A stretch of 64,000 nt of DNA from contig NZ_RJVB01000004.1 in assembly GCF_003751505.1 (NCBI RefSeq), positions 361,007 to 425,006 on the forward strand. Direction: 5' to 3'. Shown here piece after piece: positions 7,959 to 16,477 of the stretch (position 1 is its first letter; each line of letters begins with the position of its first letter). The stretch comes from Erwinia sp. JUb26 (GTDB taxonomy: Bacteria; Pseudomonadota; Gammaproteobacteria; Enterobacterales; Enterobacteriaceae). Below the pieces are notes generated by a model, which saw only the letters and a list, made by a program, of their open reading frames with translations, searched no databases and was not told where the DNA came from. Both the position numbers and the translations under genes were made by a program.

Positions 7959-8855
7959 ATGAAAAAAACAGTACTGACCGCCGCCGTTCTGAGCCTGTTC
8001 CCGCTGACCTCTGCGCTGGCAGCAGACCAGGACGTGGCCTACAGCAGCAGCGTCAAGCCGAAAGCGGATGCTGCCCTGCACGCCACGCTGCCCGCCGACA
8101 TTCTGAAAAAAGGTTTTATCGTGGCGGGCACCAACCCGAATACGCCGCCAACCACCTTCTATCAGGCGGATAACAAAACCCTGGCCGGGCGCGAAATCGA
8201 CATCGTCAGCGCGGTGGCCGACCGTCTGGGCGTCGCGGTTCACTGGCGCGATACCGGGGGTTTTGACAATATCATTCCCGGCCTGAAATCCGGGCGTTAC
8301 GATCTTGCCGCGTCCAATATCGACGCCAATAAAAAACGCCTGCAACAGGTCGATTTCGTCGGCTATTACAACGCCTCCAAGCTGGCGCTGATCTCGCGTA
8401 AGGACGCTGAACTGGGGCCGTTTAATACCTTCCCTGAGCTGTGCGGTAAGACCGTCGGTGCCGGGGCGGGCACTTCGCAGGTGACGCGCCTGCAGCAGGC
8501 CAGCGACGCCTGTAAAGCCGACGGTAAGCCGGAAATCACCATCCCGATCTTCCCGGATCGCCCGGCGGGCGTGCAGGCGGTGATCAGCGGCCGCGTGCCG
8601 ATGTTCTTCGGCCCGTATGAAGGCCTGCGTTATCAGGCAAGCCACGTGAAAGCGCTGGCGCTGGCGGGCGAGATCACCATTGAAGACACCATCGTGTCGA
8701 TTGCCCTGCCAAAAGAATCGCCGCTGGAAAAACCGGTGCAGGCTGCACTGAACTCGCTGATCGCCGACGGCACCTATCAGCAGATCCTCGATAAGTGGGA
8801 AATCGGTTTTGGCGCGGTGAAAAGCGCCGGTCTGAATGAAGAGATTGCCAAATGA
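7959..8855 (+). CDS. Periplasmic polar amino acid-type binding protein of ABC importer
   Basis: A 298-residue solute-binding protein of the type II (HisJ/FliY) fold. A Sec signal peptide spans about residues 1-22 (basic MKK start, hydrophobic core, 'SALA|A' cleavage). The 'GREIDIVSAVADRLG' and 'SGRYDLAASNID' motifs are typical of amino acid-binding proteins. A Cys pair (about 163 and 187) may form a disulfide. It is the substrate-recognising part of the importer encoded with the next two genes, and overlaps the permease gene by 4 bp (ATGA). The ligand is probably an amino acid derivative, judged from the monooxygenase next to it. Confidence 0.88.
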   Translation: MKKTVLTAAVLSLFPLTSALAADQDVAYSSSVKPKADAALHATLPADILKKGFIVAGTNPNTPPTTFYQADNKTLAGREIDIVSAVADRLGVAVHWRDTGGFDNIIPGLKSGRYDLAASNIDANKKRLQQVDFVGYYNASKLALISRKDAELGPFNTFPELCGKTVGAGAGTSQVTRLQQASDACKADGKPEITIPIFPDRPAGVQAVISGRVPMFFGPYEGLRYQASHVKALALAGEITIEDTIVSIALPKESPLEKPVQAALNSLIADGTYQQILDKWEIGFGAVKSAGLNEEIAK

Positions 8856-9754
8856 GTCTGCGGCCTGACGAAGACGGCGCAGGCCTGCGGATAGTCGGGC
8901 ATCGTCACTACGGGCGCTGGTTCAGCGCCCTGATCGTACTGCTGCTGGTGGCGCTGATGGGATCGTCGGTGGTCAGTAATCCCCGCTTCGAGTGGGACGT
9001 AGTGGCGGAAAACCTGACGGAAGCGTCGATTATCAGCGGCGTGCTGATGACCATCAAGCTGACGGTGATCTCGGTGCTGTTTGGTTTTGCGGGCGGCACG
9101 ATTCTGGCGCTGATGCGCCTCTCTGCCAACCCGGTACTGGCGTGGGTGAGCTGGGTGTATACCTGGTTTTTCCGCGCGGTGCCGATGCTGGTACAGCTGT
9201 TCCTGTGGTACAACATCGCCGCGCTCTATCCGAAGCTGTCGCTCTCGCTACCGTTTGTCGGTGAGGTGTGGACGGCAACGACGAACGAAATTATCAGCCC
9301 GTTCAGCGCGGCGGTGATTGCGCTGGTGATGCACCAGTCGGCCTACGCGGCGGAGATCATCCGTGCCGGCATTCAGAGCGTGAATCCGGGGCAGCTGGAA
9401 GCAGCAAAAGCGCTGGGCTATCGTCCGGGGCAGATTTTCCGCCAGACGGTGCTGCCGCAGGCGATGCGTACCATTCTGCCGCCCGCCGGTAATGAAGTGA
9501 TCGGTCAGCTGAAAACCACCGCCGTGGTGTCGGTGATTGCCCTGCAGGACGTGCTCTACTCGGCGCAGATTATCTATCAGCGCACCTATGAGGTGATCCC
9601 GCTGCTGCTGGTGGCGACGGGGTGGTATCTGCTGATGACCTCGGTGCTGTCCGTCGGTCAGTACTATGTGGAAGCCTGGTTTAGCCGTGGCAACGCGCCG
9701 GTGAAACGCAGCTGGTTCCGCCGTGCGGCCAGTGTTGAGGAGCATCAGTCATGA
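8852..9754 (+). CDS. Polar amino acid ABC importer permease (HisM-like)
   Basis: A 300-residue inner-membrane permease of the HisM/GlnP family. After a first helix and a periplasmic stretch comes the transport domain, with the EAA loop for ATPase docking visible as '[27 protein letters not shown]'. At 300 residues it is longer than most HisM proteins (about 220-240) because of an extra N-terminal helix and loop. It overlaps both neighbours by 4 bp (ATGA), indicating translational coupling. No second permease is present, so it probably works as a homodimer. Confidence 0.9.
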   Translation: MSLRPDEDGAGLRIVGHRHYGRWFSALIVLLLVALMGSSVVSNPRFEWDVVAENLTEASIISGVLMTIKLTVISVLFGFAGGTILALMRLSANPVLAWVSWVYTWFFRAVPMLVQLFLWYNIAALYPKLSLSLPFVGEVWTATTNEIISPFSAAVIALVMHQSAYAAEIIRAGIQSVNPGQLEAAKALGYRPGQIFRQTVLPQAMRTILPPAGNEVIGQLKTTAVVSVIALQDVLYSAQIIYQRTYEVIPLLLVATGWYLLMTSVLSVGQYYVEAWFSRGNAPVKRSWFRRAASVEEHQS

Positions 9755-10512
9755 GTGAACCGATCAGACTGCGCGGCATCCGCAAACAGTTTTCCGGCAG
9801 GACGGTGCTGCACGATATCAATCTGGATATCGCCGCAGGTTCGGTGACGGTGATCCTCGGGCCGTCCGGCTCGGGGAAATCGACGCTGCTGCGCTGCATC
9901 AATCATCTGGAAAAACTCGATGCCGGCACCATCCACGTCGGCGAGGCGCTGGTCGGCTACCGCCGTAAAGGCCAGCATCTGGTTGAGCTGGCGGAGCATC
10001 AGGTGGCCCTGCAGCGTCAGAGCATCGGCATGGTGTTTCAGCAGTTCAACCTGTTCCCGCACCGTACCGTGCTGCAGAACGTGATGGACGCACCGCTGCG
10101 TATCCGCAAGGAGAAGCGCCAGGTGGTGGAAGCGCGTGCGCTGAAGCTGCTCGATCAGGTGGGCCTGGCGCATCGCGTCAGCGCCTGGCCGCGTGAGCTG
10201 TCCGGCGGCCAGCAGCAGCGCGTGGCGATTGCCCGCGCGCTGGCGATGGAGCCGGGCGTGATGCTGTTTGATGAACCGACCTCGGCGCTGGATCCGGAGC
10301 TGGTCGGGGAAGTGCTGCAGGTGATGAAGCAGCTGGCGCATTCGGGGATTACCATGGTCGTGGTAACCCACGAGATCGGCTTTGCCCGCGAAGTGGCGGA
10401 CAATATCATGTTTATGGATAACGGTGCGATAGTGGAAAGCGGTGATGCGCGTACGCTGCTGGACAGTCCACAGCATCCGCGCCTGCGTGAGTTCCTGGCC
10501 AGCGTGCTGTAA
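9751..10512 (+). CDS. Polar amino acid ABC importer ATPase (GlnQ/HisP-like)
   Basis: A 253-residue cytosolic ATPase. Walker A is GPSGSGKST (about 38-46), followed by the Q-loop '[12 protein letters not shown]', the ABC signature '[16 protein letters not shown]', Walker B '[12 protein letters not shown]' and the switch His in 'VVTHEI'. The insertion between Walker A and the Q-loop is slightly long. It is the last gene of the 5267-10512 operon and is followed by a strong hairpin before the convergent cupin gene. Confidence 0.93.
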   Translation: MSEPIRLRGIRKQFSGRTVLHDINLDIAAGSVTVILGPSGSGKSTLLRCINHLEKLDAGTIHVGEALVGYRRKGQHLVELAEHQVALQRQSIGMVFQQFNLFPHRTVLQNVMDAPLRIRKEKRQVVEARALKLLDQVGLAHRVSAWPRELSGGQQQRVAIARALAMEPGVMLFDEPTSALDPELVGEVLQVMKQLAHSGITMVVVTHEIGFAREVADNIMFMDNGAIVESGDARTLLDSPQHPRLREFLASVL

Positions 10513-10515
10513 TGA

Positions 10516-10572
10516 TTCCGCCCGACAGGGCAGGGGAGGGCGGAACCGTCATCGATACTGATGCGGTTCCGC
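10516..10572. terminator. Two overlapping hairpins between convergent genes
   Basis: TTCCGCCC (10516-10523) can pair with GGGCGGAA (10538-10545). Alternatively GCGGAACCG(t)CATC (10540-10553) can pair with GATGCGGTTCCGC (10560-10572), a 13-bp stem with one bulge. The two share bases and exclude each other. No long T-tract follows on either strand, so efficient intrinsic termination is uncertain. Confidence 0.5.
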
Positions 10573-10584
10573 AACCCACAGGCG

Positions 10585-11298
10585 TTACAGCAGTTCGTAA
10601 TCGTTAAACTCCAGCGGCGTTTCGCCGCCGTTGGTGAGTTCCACCTGGCCCGCCTCGGTGAAGAAAGCATCACCGCGATGTACCCAGATCTCCTTCACGC
10701 GGTTCGGTTTACCCGGCTCAGCCAGCAGTAAACGCCCTTCGGTAAAGAACACTCTCACGCCCGGCCCGCGCTGTTCGTACGCCGATGCCACTTCCCCCGG
10801 CTGCAGCCGGACCTTCCAGCCCTTCACCGTTTTTTCATCCAGTACCGGATGGAACAGCGGACTGGCCGGACGCGTAGCCCCGCCAAAGTTCTGCGGGCCG
10901 TTCTGTTTAATCTCAAATGACACCTGATGATTGAGGGTGTTGTCGGTATTGCTGACCTTATCCTCATCCGACTTGCCCTGATGCGGACCGAACTTCACGT
11001 CGCCGGTCTTCATCCAGTGGTCTTTGGCCGGATGATCCGGATACGAGATATGCACCATGCTGCCGCTGACGTGGGTGTTCACGTAGTCCAGATGCTGTTC
11101 GTGAAACTCGGTGGACTGGCCCGGGCGGATCATCACCCGCATCACGGTGACGTACTGGTTTTCCATAATCACGTGATGCAGCGGTTCCAGATCGGTGGCG
11201 ATGGCTTTTTCCGCCGCGGAGGCGGCCGGAATGGCACTCAGAACCAGACCGCCGACAAACAGCGCCTCAATCAGGGTTTTCATTTTAAACGTCATCAT
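10585..11298 (-). CDS. Exported double-cupin-like protein
   Basis: A 237-residue protein with a Sec signal peptide (hydrophobic segment ending 'AIPAASAA' near residue 29). The mature part has two cupin-like beta-barrel halves; 'MIRPGQSTEFHEQHLDYV' resembles cupin motif 1 with a His/Glu/His metal-ligand set, and the C-terminal half ('KVRLQPGEVASAYEQRGPGVRVFF') looks like a degenerate second copy lacking the histidines. It is the last gene of a minus-strand operon after MFS, OtnC and the lactonase-like propeller, so it probably acts in the periplasm on the same sugar acid or lactone. The precise reaction is unknown. Confidence 0.65.
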   Translation of the reverse strand: MMTFKMKTLIEALFVGGLVLSAIPAASAAEKAIATDLEPLHHVIMENQYVTVMRVMIRPGQSTEFHEQHLDYVNTHVSGSMVHISYPDHPAKDHWMKTGDVKFGPHQGKSDEDKVSNTDNTLNHQVSFEIKQNGPQNFGGATRPASPLFHPVLDEKTVKGWKVRLQPGEVASAYEQRGPGVRVFFTEGRLLLAEPGKPNRVKEIWVHRGDAFFTEAGQVELTNGGETPLEFNDYELL

Positions 11299-11332
11299 AA
11301 CTCCTTACAGGGGGTAATAAGACCCGATGGCA

Positions 11333-12478
11333 TCACTCAACCAGGGTAACCCAGTTAGCGCCTTTGCCGGTCGGGTAGCGGCCAAGCAGCGTCAGCGCGC
11401 CGGTGGACGGGGTGATGGCATACAGCGACAGCTGCTCCGATTTCTGCCCGGACTCAATCAGGAAACGGCCGCTGTTATCAATGGCAAAGCCGCGCGGCTG
11501 GGCTTCGGTTTTGATGCTTTGCAGCCGGGTGAGATGGCCATCAATGGCATCGACCGAGAACGAGGTCAGGGTACTGCTGGTGCGCTCGGTCGAATAAAGG
11601 AAGCGTCCATCCGGGGTCAGATGGATATCGGCCTGCCAGATGCGCGGCTTGTGCGACGGCGGCAGATCGTCATCGCCGGTCAGCGGCCGGGCTTCGCCGC
11701 GCTGCATATCCTCATCCGGTGAGATGGACGACACATCCTCGTGGGCCGTGGCGCGACCTGCGTCGTCCAGGGTGACGCGGGTGATATTGCCCGCCATCTC
11801 GTTCAGGATGTACATATTGCGCTGGCCCTGCCTGTCGCGCAGTGGGGCGATAACAAAGTGTCTCGGTCCGGTGGCCGCCTCGTGCTGGATATTAATAAAC
11901 GGCGGATCGAGCGGCGTGACCTTCCCGGTTGCGCCGTCAAAGCGGTACTGCAACAGCTGGTCGGTGCCGAGCTGGGTGACGTACAGATGACGGTTTTCCG
12001 CATCCACCTGCACTGCATGGGCGCGCTTGCCGGTGTGCACTACCTGCACCGGCTTCTCCACCACGCTGCCCGCGCTGTCGATCGCGTTGATGCTGAACAG
12101 ATCGCCGCCGAACGACGCGCTGAGCAGGTAGCGCCCCTGTCTGTCGGTAGACAGATAAGCCATGCTCTCCGGCAGCGGGGTCTCGCTGGCTTTCAGCAGC
12201 GTGCCGTCGGGCTGGATGCGGTAAGCCACCACGCGATAGGGTTTGCTGCGCACCGAGACGTACAGCATTTTCTTATCCGGCGAGACGACGGACGACATCG
12301 CTTTCTCCCCCGCGGGGAAGGTGCCTGTTGGTTCGAGCGCCGGTTTGGTTTTATCCAGCTTATAGCCGGTGACCGTGCCGCTCGCGGCGTTGGACACATA
12401 CACCAGGCTCTGCGCCTGGGCGCTGGCTGCGGCGCAGGAGAAGGCCAACAGCATGGCTGCATACAAAGGTTTGTTCAT
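11333..12478 (-). CDS. Exported lactonase-like seven-bladed beta-propeller
   Basis: A 381-residue protein with an N-terminal signal peptide (cleavage near 'ASAQAQ', about residue 23). The repeats ('LVYVSNAASGTVTGYKLD', 'KMLYVSVRS', 'RHLYVTQLG', 'RFLYSTERTSST') are those of the YkgB/Pgl 6-phosphogluconolactonase-like family (lactonase propeller), which hydrolyses lactones of sugar acids. Export suggests an unphosphorylated lactone in the periplasm rather than 6-phosphogluconolactone. It lies between otnC and the cupin gene in an operon controlled by LacI-type boxes, so a role in opening a lactone before uptake by the MFS carrier is a reasonable inference. Confidence 0.75.
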   Translation of the reverse strand: MNKPLYAAMLLAFSCAAASAQAQSLVYVSNAASGTVTGYKLDKTKPALEPTGTFPAGEKAMSSVVSPDKKMLYVSVRSKPYRVVAYRIQPDGTLLKASETPLPESMAYLSTDRQGRYLLSASFGGDLFSINAIDSAGSVVEKPVQVVHTGKRAHAVQVDAENRHLYVTQLGTDQLLQYRFDGATGKVTPLDPPFINIQHEAATGPRHFVIAPLRDRQGQRNMYILNEMAGNITRVTLDDAGRATAHEDVSSISPDEDMQRGEARPLTGDDDLPPSHKPRIWQADIHLTPDGRFLYSTERTSSTLTSFSVDAIDGHLTRLQSIKTEAQPRGFAIDNSGRFLIESGQKSEQLSLYAITPSTGALTLLGRYPTGKGANWVTLVE

Positions 12479-12518
12479 CGGGGTTCCTTGCCAGTATTTG
12501 TAGGGTACAGCTCAGGAG

Positions 12519-13157
12519 TTACCAGCGGGTGCTGAACACCTCGCACAGCTCCGCGACCGCCGCCTGGCTCAATGGCTCTGGCTTGTCAGCGGACAGCAGC
12601 CACAGGCGGGCGGTCTCTTCCAGCTCTTCCAGCGCGGCGGTGGCGGTGGCCACGCTTTTACCCCAGATAACCGGTCCGAGGCGCTCCAGCATCACGCCGC
12701 GCACCTCCAGCGCCAGGCGAGCCACCTGCTCGGCGACGTCCGCTGCGCCAGGGCGCTGGTAGCGGATCAGCGGGATGCGGCCCACTTTCATCACCTGATA
12801 GGGGGTGATCGGCGGCAGAATACTCTGCGGTTGCCAGACGCCAGCCAGCGTCAGGCCCACCAGGTGAGTGGAATGGGTGTGAACCACCGCGCCCGCTTCG
12901 CCGTTGCGGTCATAAACCTGGCGATGCAGCTGCAGGGTTTTTGACGGTTTATCCCCGGAAACCCATTCACCGCTGGTGCTAACCTTGGCAATTTTTGCCG
13001 GGTCAAGGCGGCCGAGGCAGGCATCCGTGGGCGTAATCAGCCAGCCGTCGTCCAGGCGGGCGCTGATATTGCCGGCGGTACCGACGGTGTAGCCGCGCTG
13101 AAACAGGTTGGCACCGGCCCAGCAGATTTCTTCACGAAGTTGGTTTTCATTGCTCAT
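12519..13157 (-). CDS. otnC: 3-oxo-tetronate 4-phosphate decarboxylase OtnC
   Basis: A 212-residue class II aldolase/adducin-family enzyme. The metal site 'VVHTHSTH' (His93, His95) and 'GTAGNISARL' (residues 26-35) are those of the fuculose-aldolase fold, and the sequence agrees with OtnC (YgbL). OtnC decarboxylates 3-oxo-tetronate 4-phosphate to dihydroxyacetone phosphate, the step after the kinase OtnK. otnK lies 5.5 kb away on the other strand, and matching operator boxes precede both transcription units. It is separated from the MFS gene by 21 bp and from the lactonase gene by 40 bp. Confidence 0.88.
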   Translation of the reverse strand: MSNENQLREEICWAGANLFQRGYTVGTAGNISARLDDGWLITPTDACLGRLDPAKIAKVSTSGEWVSGDKPSKTLQLHRQVYDRNGEAGAVVHTHSTHLVGLTLAGVWQPQSILPPITPYQVMKVGRIPLIRYQRPGAADVAEQVARLALEVRGVMLERLGPVIWGKSVATATAALEELEETARLWLLSADKPEPLSQAAVAELCEVFSTRW

Positions 13158-13178
13158 GGTTATTCCCTGAAAATTTGA

Positions 13179-14486
13179 TTAACGGTCGGTCGTCAGCGGT
13201 TTACCCAGCTGGGCGTCGGTTTTCAGAACCAGCGGTTCCACTTTCCCCATGATGAACAGGAAGTTGAATGCGCCGAACAGGCAGATACCACCGGCAACCA
13301 GCAGCGGGATCACAAAGGAGCCGTGGCTCAGCGTCAGCATCAGGCCGGTAAACGATGCGGTGACAATACCTGCCAGGTTTCCGGCGAAGTTCTGGATGCC
13401 GCCCAGCGTGCCCACATACCCGGAAGACGGTGCCACATCGGCCGGTAGCGTCCAGATATTGGCAGCGGTAAAGGCCAGACCGGCATAGGTCAGCGAGAAC
13501 AGCACCAGGATCACCGTAATGCTGTCGGTGAAGGCGGCGAAGGCGATGACCGAGGAGAGCAGCATCCCGGCAATCAGGCAGGTTTTACGTGCGGTGGTCA
13601 GCGAGAAGCCCTTGCGGTACAGCCAGTCGGAACAGATGCCGCCGAGCAAACTACCCGGGATCCCCATCAGTGCCGGAATCGCGCCCAGCGTACCCAGCTC
13701 TTTCAGCGAGAAGCCGTGCGCGATGGTCAGATAGGTCGGGAACCAGGTCACGAAGAAGTAGGTGGCAAAGTTCATGCAGAAGAAGCCAATCATCATGCCC
13801 CACACGGTGCGGTAGCGGAACAGCGCTTTGATGCTGACTTTCTCGCTCTTATCCACGACGTGTACGCTGCGATCTTCCAGCAGGTTCTGGCGCTCCTGCT
13901 CGTTCAGCCCCTTCATATCCTCCGGCTCGCGGTAGAAGGCCAGCCAGATAACCATCCAGATCAGGCCAATCGCGCCGGTGACGATAAACGAGGTTTCCCA
14001 GTTCCAGGTGCTGATCAGCCAGGCCACCAGCGGCAGGGCGATGGCACTACCGGCTCGCGGGCCTGCATCAAAGATACCGCTGGCGGTGGCGCGTTCTTTC
14101 TTGGCAAACCAGGAGTACACCACTTTCGCACAGCCCGGGTAGCCGCCGGACTCACCCACGCCCAGCAGCAGACGCGCACCAAACAGCGAGCCGAAGCCGC
14201 GGCCGAAGGCGGTAATCACGGTGAACATTGACCACCAGCCGACGGCGATAGCCAGCCCGGCGCGGGCGCCCATACGGTCAATCAGACGCCCGGCTGGGAT
14301 CTGCATCAGGGCATAGGTCCAGAAGAAGGCACCGAGGATCAGGCCCATACTGGTATCATCCAGCCCGAGATCGGCTTTGATGTGTGGTGCGGCGATGGCC
14401 AGGTTAATGCGGTCTATGTAGTTGATGGCGATAGCAAAAAAGCAAAATGTTATCATCAGCCAACGGATCTTTGGGTATCTACGCAT
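13179..14486 (-). CDS. MFS sugar-acid transporter (anion:cation symporter family)
   Basis: A 435-residue inner-membrane carrier. The start 'MRRYPKIRWLMITFCFFAIAINYIDRINLAIAAPHI' pattern (helix 1 with YIDR) and 'GWWSMFTVITAFG' are characteristic of the ACS family (GudP, GarP, ExuT, DgoT), which imports hexarate, galactonate and related acids with protons. It is the first gene of the operon MFS-otnC-lactonase-cupin, divergent from the LacI gene, with two LacI-type boxes in between. The likely substrate is the tetronate or a related acid feeding OtnK/OtnC (inference). Confidence 0.88.
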   Translation of the reverse strand: MRRYPKIRWLMITFCFFAIAINYIDRINLAIAAPHIKADLGLDDTSMGLILGAFFWTYALMQIPAGRLIDRMGARAGLAIAVGWWSMFTVITAFGRGFGSLFGARLLLGVGESGGYPGCAKVVYSWFAKKERATASGIFDAGPRAGSAIALPLVAWLISTWNWETSFIVTGAIGLIWMVIWLAFYREPEDMKGLNEQERQNLLEDRSVHVVDKSEKVSIKALFRYRTVWGMMIGFFCMNFATYFFVTWFPTYLTIAHGFSLKELGTLGAIPALMGIPGSLLGGICSDWLYRKGFSLTTARKTCLIAGMLLSSVIAFAAFTDSITVILVLFSLTYAGLAFTAANIWTLPADVAPSSGYVGTLGGIQNFAGNLAGIVTASFTGLMLTLSHGSFVIPLLVAGGICLFGAFNFLFIMGKVEPLVLKTDAQLGKPLTTDR

Positions 14487-14610
14487 GGTGAATTCCTTTA
14501 TTATCTTGATGTTATTTAACCTGGCGTGCGCACGCGGGTAAGTCGTTTTTTACAGATTAATTGTTATCGTCTGGTGATAAAATCCCGGCATCTGATAACA
14601 TGTTGTTAAA

Positions 14611-14656
14611 AGTAAGCGATTACAAAATACAGTCAAGCCAAAAGTAAGCGCTTTCA
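14611..14656. promoter_or_regulatory. Two LacI-type operator boxes
   Basis: AGTAAGCGATTACA (14611-14624) and AGTAAGCGCTTTCA (14643-14656) are 14-bp near-palindromes centred on the CG that LacI-family proteins recognise, offset by 32 bp (about three helical turns). They sit between the divergent MFS and LacI genes. Two matching boxes occur at 17793 and 17895. Confidence 0.8.
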
Positions 14657-14722
14657 AAATGAATCGTCAGTTGTCTGCAAATTTTGTGGACGAGGTCACT
14701 AATTTCAGTCTGGAGTTCCAAC

Positions 14723-15757
14723 ATGTCCGATAAGTCCCTTCTGCCTGGCCGCGTGTCGCTGGAAGATGTCGCAAAGCGATCCGGCGTATCGACCGCAACC
14801 GTCTCCCGCGTGCTGAACGGCAGCACCACGGTCAAAGCGGCACGGCGTGAGGCGGTAGAACGCGCCTGCGAGGAACTGGGATATGTGATTAACCGGGCGG
14901 CGCGCACCCTGGCCTCACGCCGCAGCATGACCATCGGTGCCGTGGTGCCGACGCTGGCGACGGAAACCTTCTCGCGCCCGCTGGCCACCTTTCAGCAGAA
15001 AATTCACCAGTCGGGCTACACGCTGCTGCTGGCCAACTCTGATTTCGACCCGGATACCGAGCTGAAAGAGGTCAACAAGCTGGTGGAGTACGGCATTGAC
15101 GCGCTGATGCTGGTGGGTAACTCACACCATCCCCGCCTGTGGGAGCGAATTGAGCAGCAGAATATCCCCTGTATCCAGACTTTCTCGGTGGATCAACGCT
15201 ACCCCAGCGTGGGCTACGATAACGAACAGGCGGCGGGGGAGCTGACGGCGCACCTGCTGAGTCTGGGACATAAATGTTTTGCGGTGATTGTCGGTACGCC
15301 GCCGTCGAACGACCGCGTTTCCGATCGTATTACCGGAACAAGGCTGGCGCTGGCAAAGGCCGGGCTGGAGCTGGCGGAGGAAAATCTGATTAACAGCGCC
15401 TTCACCATGAACGATGCGCGGCAGGCGATGTTCCGCCTGCTGGACGGCCCGACGCCGCCGACGGCGGTGATCTGCGGGAATGACCTGCTGGCTTTCGGCG
15501 CGATGCGCGGGGCGGCGGAGCGCTATCTGCGCATTCCGAACGATATTTCGATCACCGGATTTAACGACTATGAGTATTCAGAGCATCTGGAGCACCCGCT
15601 GACCACCATGCGCGTGGAGCTGGACCGCATCGGCGAGCATGCGGCCGACTATCTGCTGGCCGCGCTGAACGGCGAAGAGGCCCCGCGCCAGACGCTGCTG
15701 AAGCCGGAACTGATCGTCCGCAGCAGCACCGGCTCGGCCCCGCGCCAGCCGCGCTGA
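14723..15757 (+). CDS. LacI/GntR-type transcriptional repressor of the tetronate regulon
   Basis: A 344-residue LacI-family regulator: DNA-binding domain at about 10-60 ('SLEDVAKRSGVSTATVSRVLNGS', followed by the hinge helix 'INRAARTLASRR') and a periplasmic-binding-like effector domain. I start it at the ATG at 14723, preceded by TGGAG; the longer frame from 14684 adds 13 residues foreign to the family. It is divergent from the MFS-otnC operon. Four copies of a GTAAGCG-containing dyad lie only in this intergenic region and in the one at 17714-17941, so it most likely represses both. The inducer is probably a tetronate or its derivative (inference). Confidence 0.9.
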   Translation: MSDKSLLPGRVSLEDVAKRSGVSTATVSRVLNGSTTVKAARREAVERACEELGYVINRAARTLASRRSMTIGAVVPTLATETFSRPLATFQQKIHQSGYTLLLANSDFDPDTELKEVNKLVEYGIDALMLVGNSHHPRLWERIEQQNIPCIQTFSVDQRYPSVGYDNEQAAGELTAHLLSLGHKCFAVIVGTPPSNDRVSDRITGTRLALAKAGLELAEENLINSAFTMNDARQAMFRLLDGPTPPTAVICGNDLLAFGAMRGAAERYLRIPNDISITGFNDYEYSEHLEHPLTTMRVELDRIGEHAADYLLAALNGEEAPRQTLLKPELIVRSSTGSAPRQPR

Positions 15758-15758
15758 G

Positions 15759-16460
15759 CTACTCCCGCCAGCTTAACCCCGAGGCCTCGAAGATACCGCG
15801 GGCCTCGGCGGAGCGCAGAAAGGCCAGCAGCCGCGCGGCGTCTTCAGGGCGCTCAGCGTCACTGAATACCCCGGCGGAGAACGACAGCGTTTTCTCTGCT
15901 CCGGGCGGCAGCGGGCCGATAATCGCGATCCCCTCCACGGTCAGCAGCTCGCTGATCTGCTGCACGGCGATATCCGCCTTGCCCTCCACCAGCAGCCGGG
16001 CGGTAAAGCCCTCCGGAATGGTGGTGGCGCGCCGGTTAACCTCGTCGGCAATGCCCAAATTCTCCAGCAGCTGCCGGAAGTAGATGCCGCTGGCCCCGGC
16101 CAGCGAGTAGCCGACGGAGCGCGCATTCAGCAGCGCCGCTTTCAGCGCGGCCACGCTACTGATATCCGGCTTTGGCGCGCCGGGCAGGGCTGCGAGGCCA
16201 ATCTGCGAATCCACCAGCTCGATACGGCTTGCTGCAGGTACCTCACCAGCGGCTATCAGCCTGTCCAGTGCCTCGACGGTGACAATCACCGCATCGACAC
16301 GCTGCCCGGCGGCGATGTTTTTCTCAATCACCACCGTCGGTCCCCAGGTAATATCCAGCGTAATATGCGGATAGCGCTGCTGCCACAGTGGCAGCAGGCG
16401 ATCGACGGCGGCGCGGATGGCCAGTACGCTAAATACGCGCAGCGTTGTTTTCTCTGTCAT
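15759..16460 (-). CDS. Cytosolic ModA-like substrate-binding protein
   Basis: A 233-residue type II periplasmic-binding-fold protein related to ModA-like extracellular binding proteins ('LLPLWQQRYPHITLDITWGPT', 'KADIAVQQISELL'). It has no signal peptide: the ATG at 16460, preceded by AGGAG, gives a polar N-terminus. It is the second gene after the alpha-hydroxy-acid oxidase (stop at 16478, 17 bp upstream) and converges on the LacI gene with a single base between the stops. No permease or ATPase accompanies it. A cytosolic ligand-binding or enzyme-like role is possible; its function is unknown. Confidence 0.75.
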   Translation of the reverse strand: MTEKTTLRVFSVLAIRAAVDRLLPLWQQRYPHITLDITWGPTVVIEKNIAAGQRVDAVIVTVEALDRLIAAGEVPAASRIELVDSQIGLAALPGAPKPDISSVAALKAALLNARSVGYSLAGASGIYFRQLLENLGIADEVNRRATTIPEGFTARLLVEGKADIAVQQISELLTVEGIAIIGPLPPGAEKTLSFSAGVFSDAERPEDAARLLAFLRSAEARGIFEASGLSWRE

Positions 16461-16477
16461 GGTCTGACTCCTGGTTA

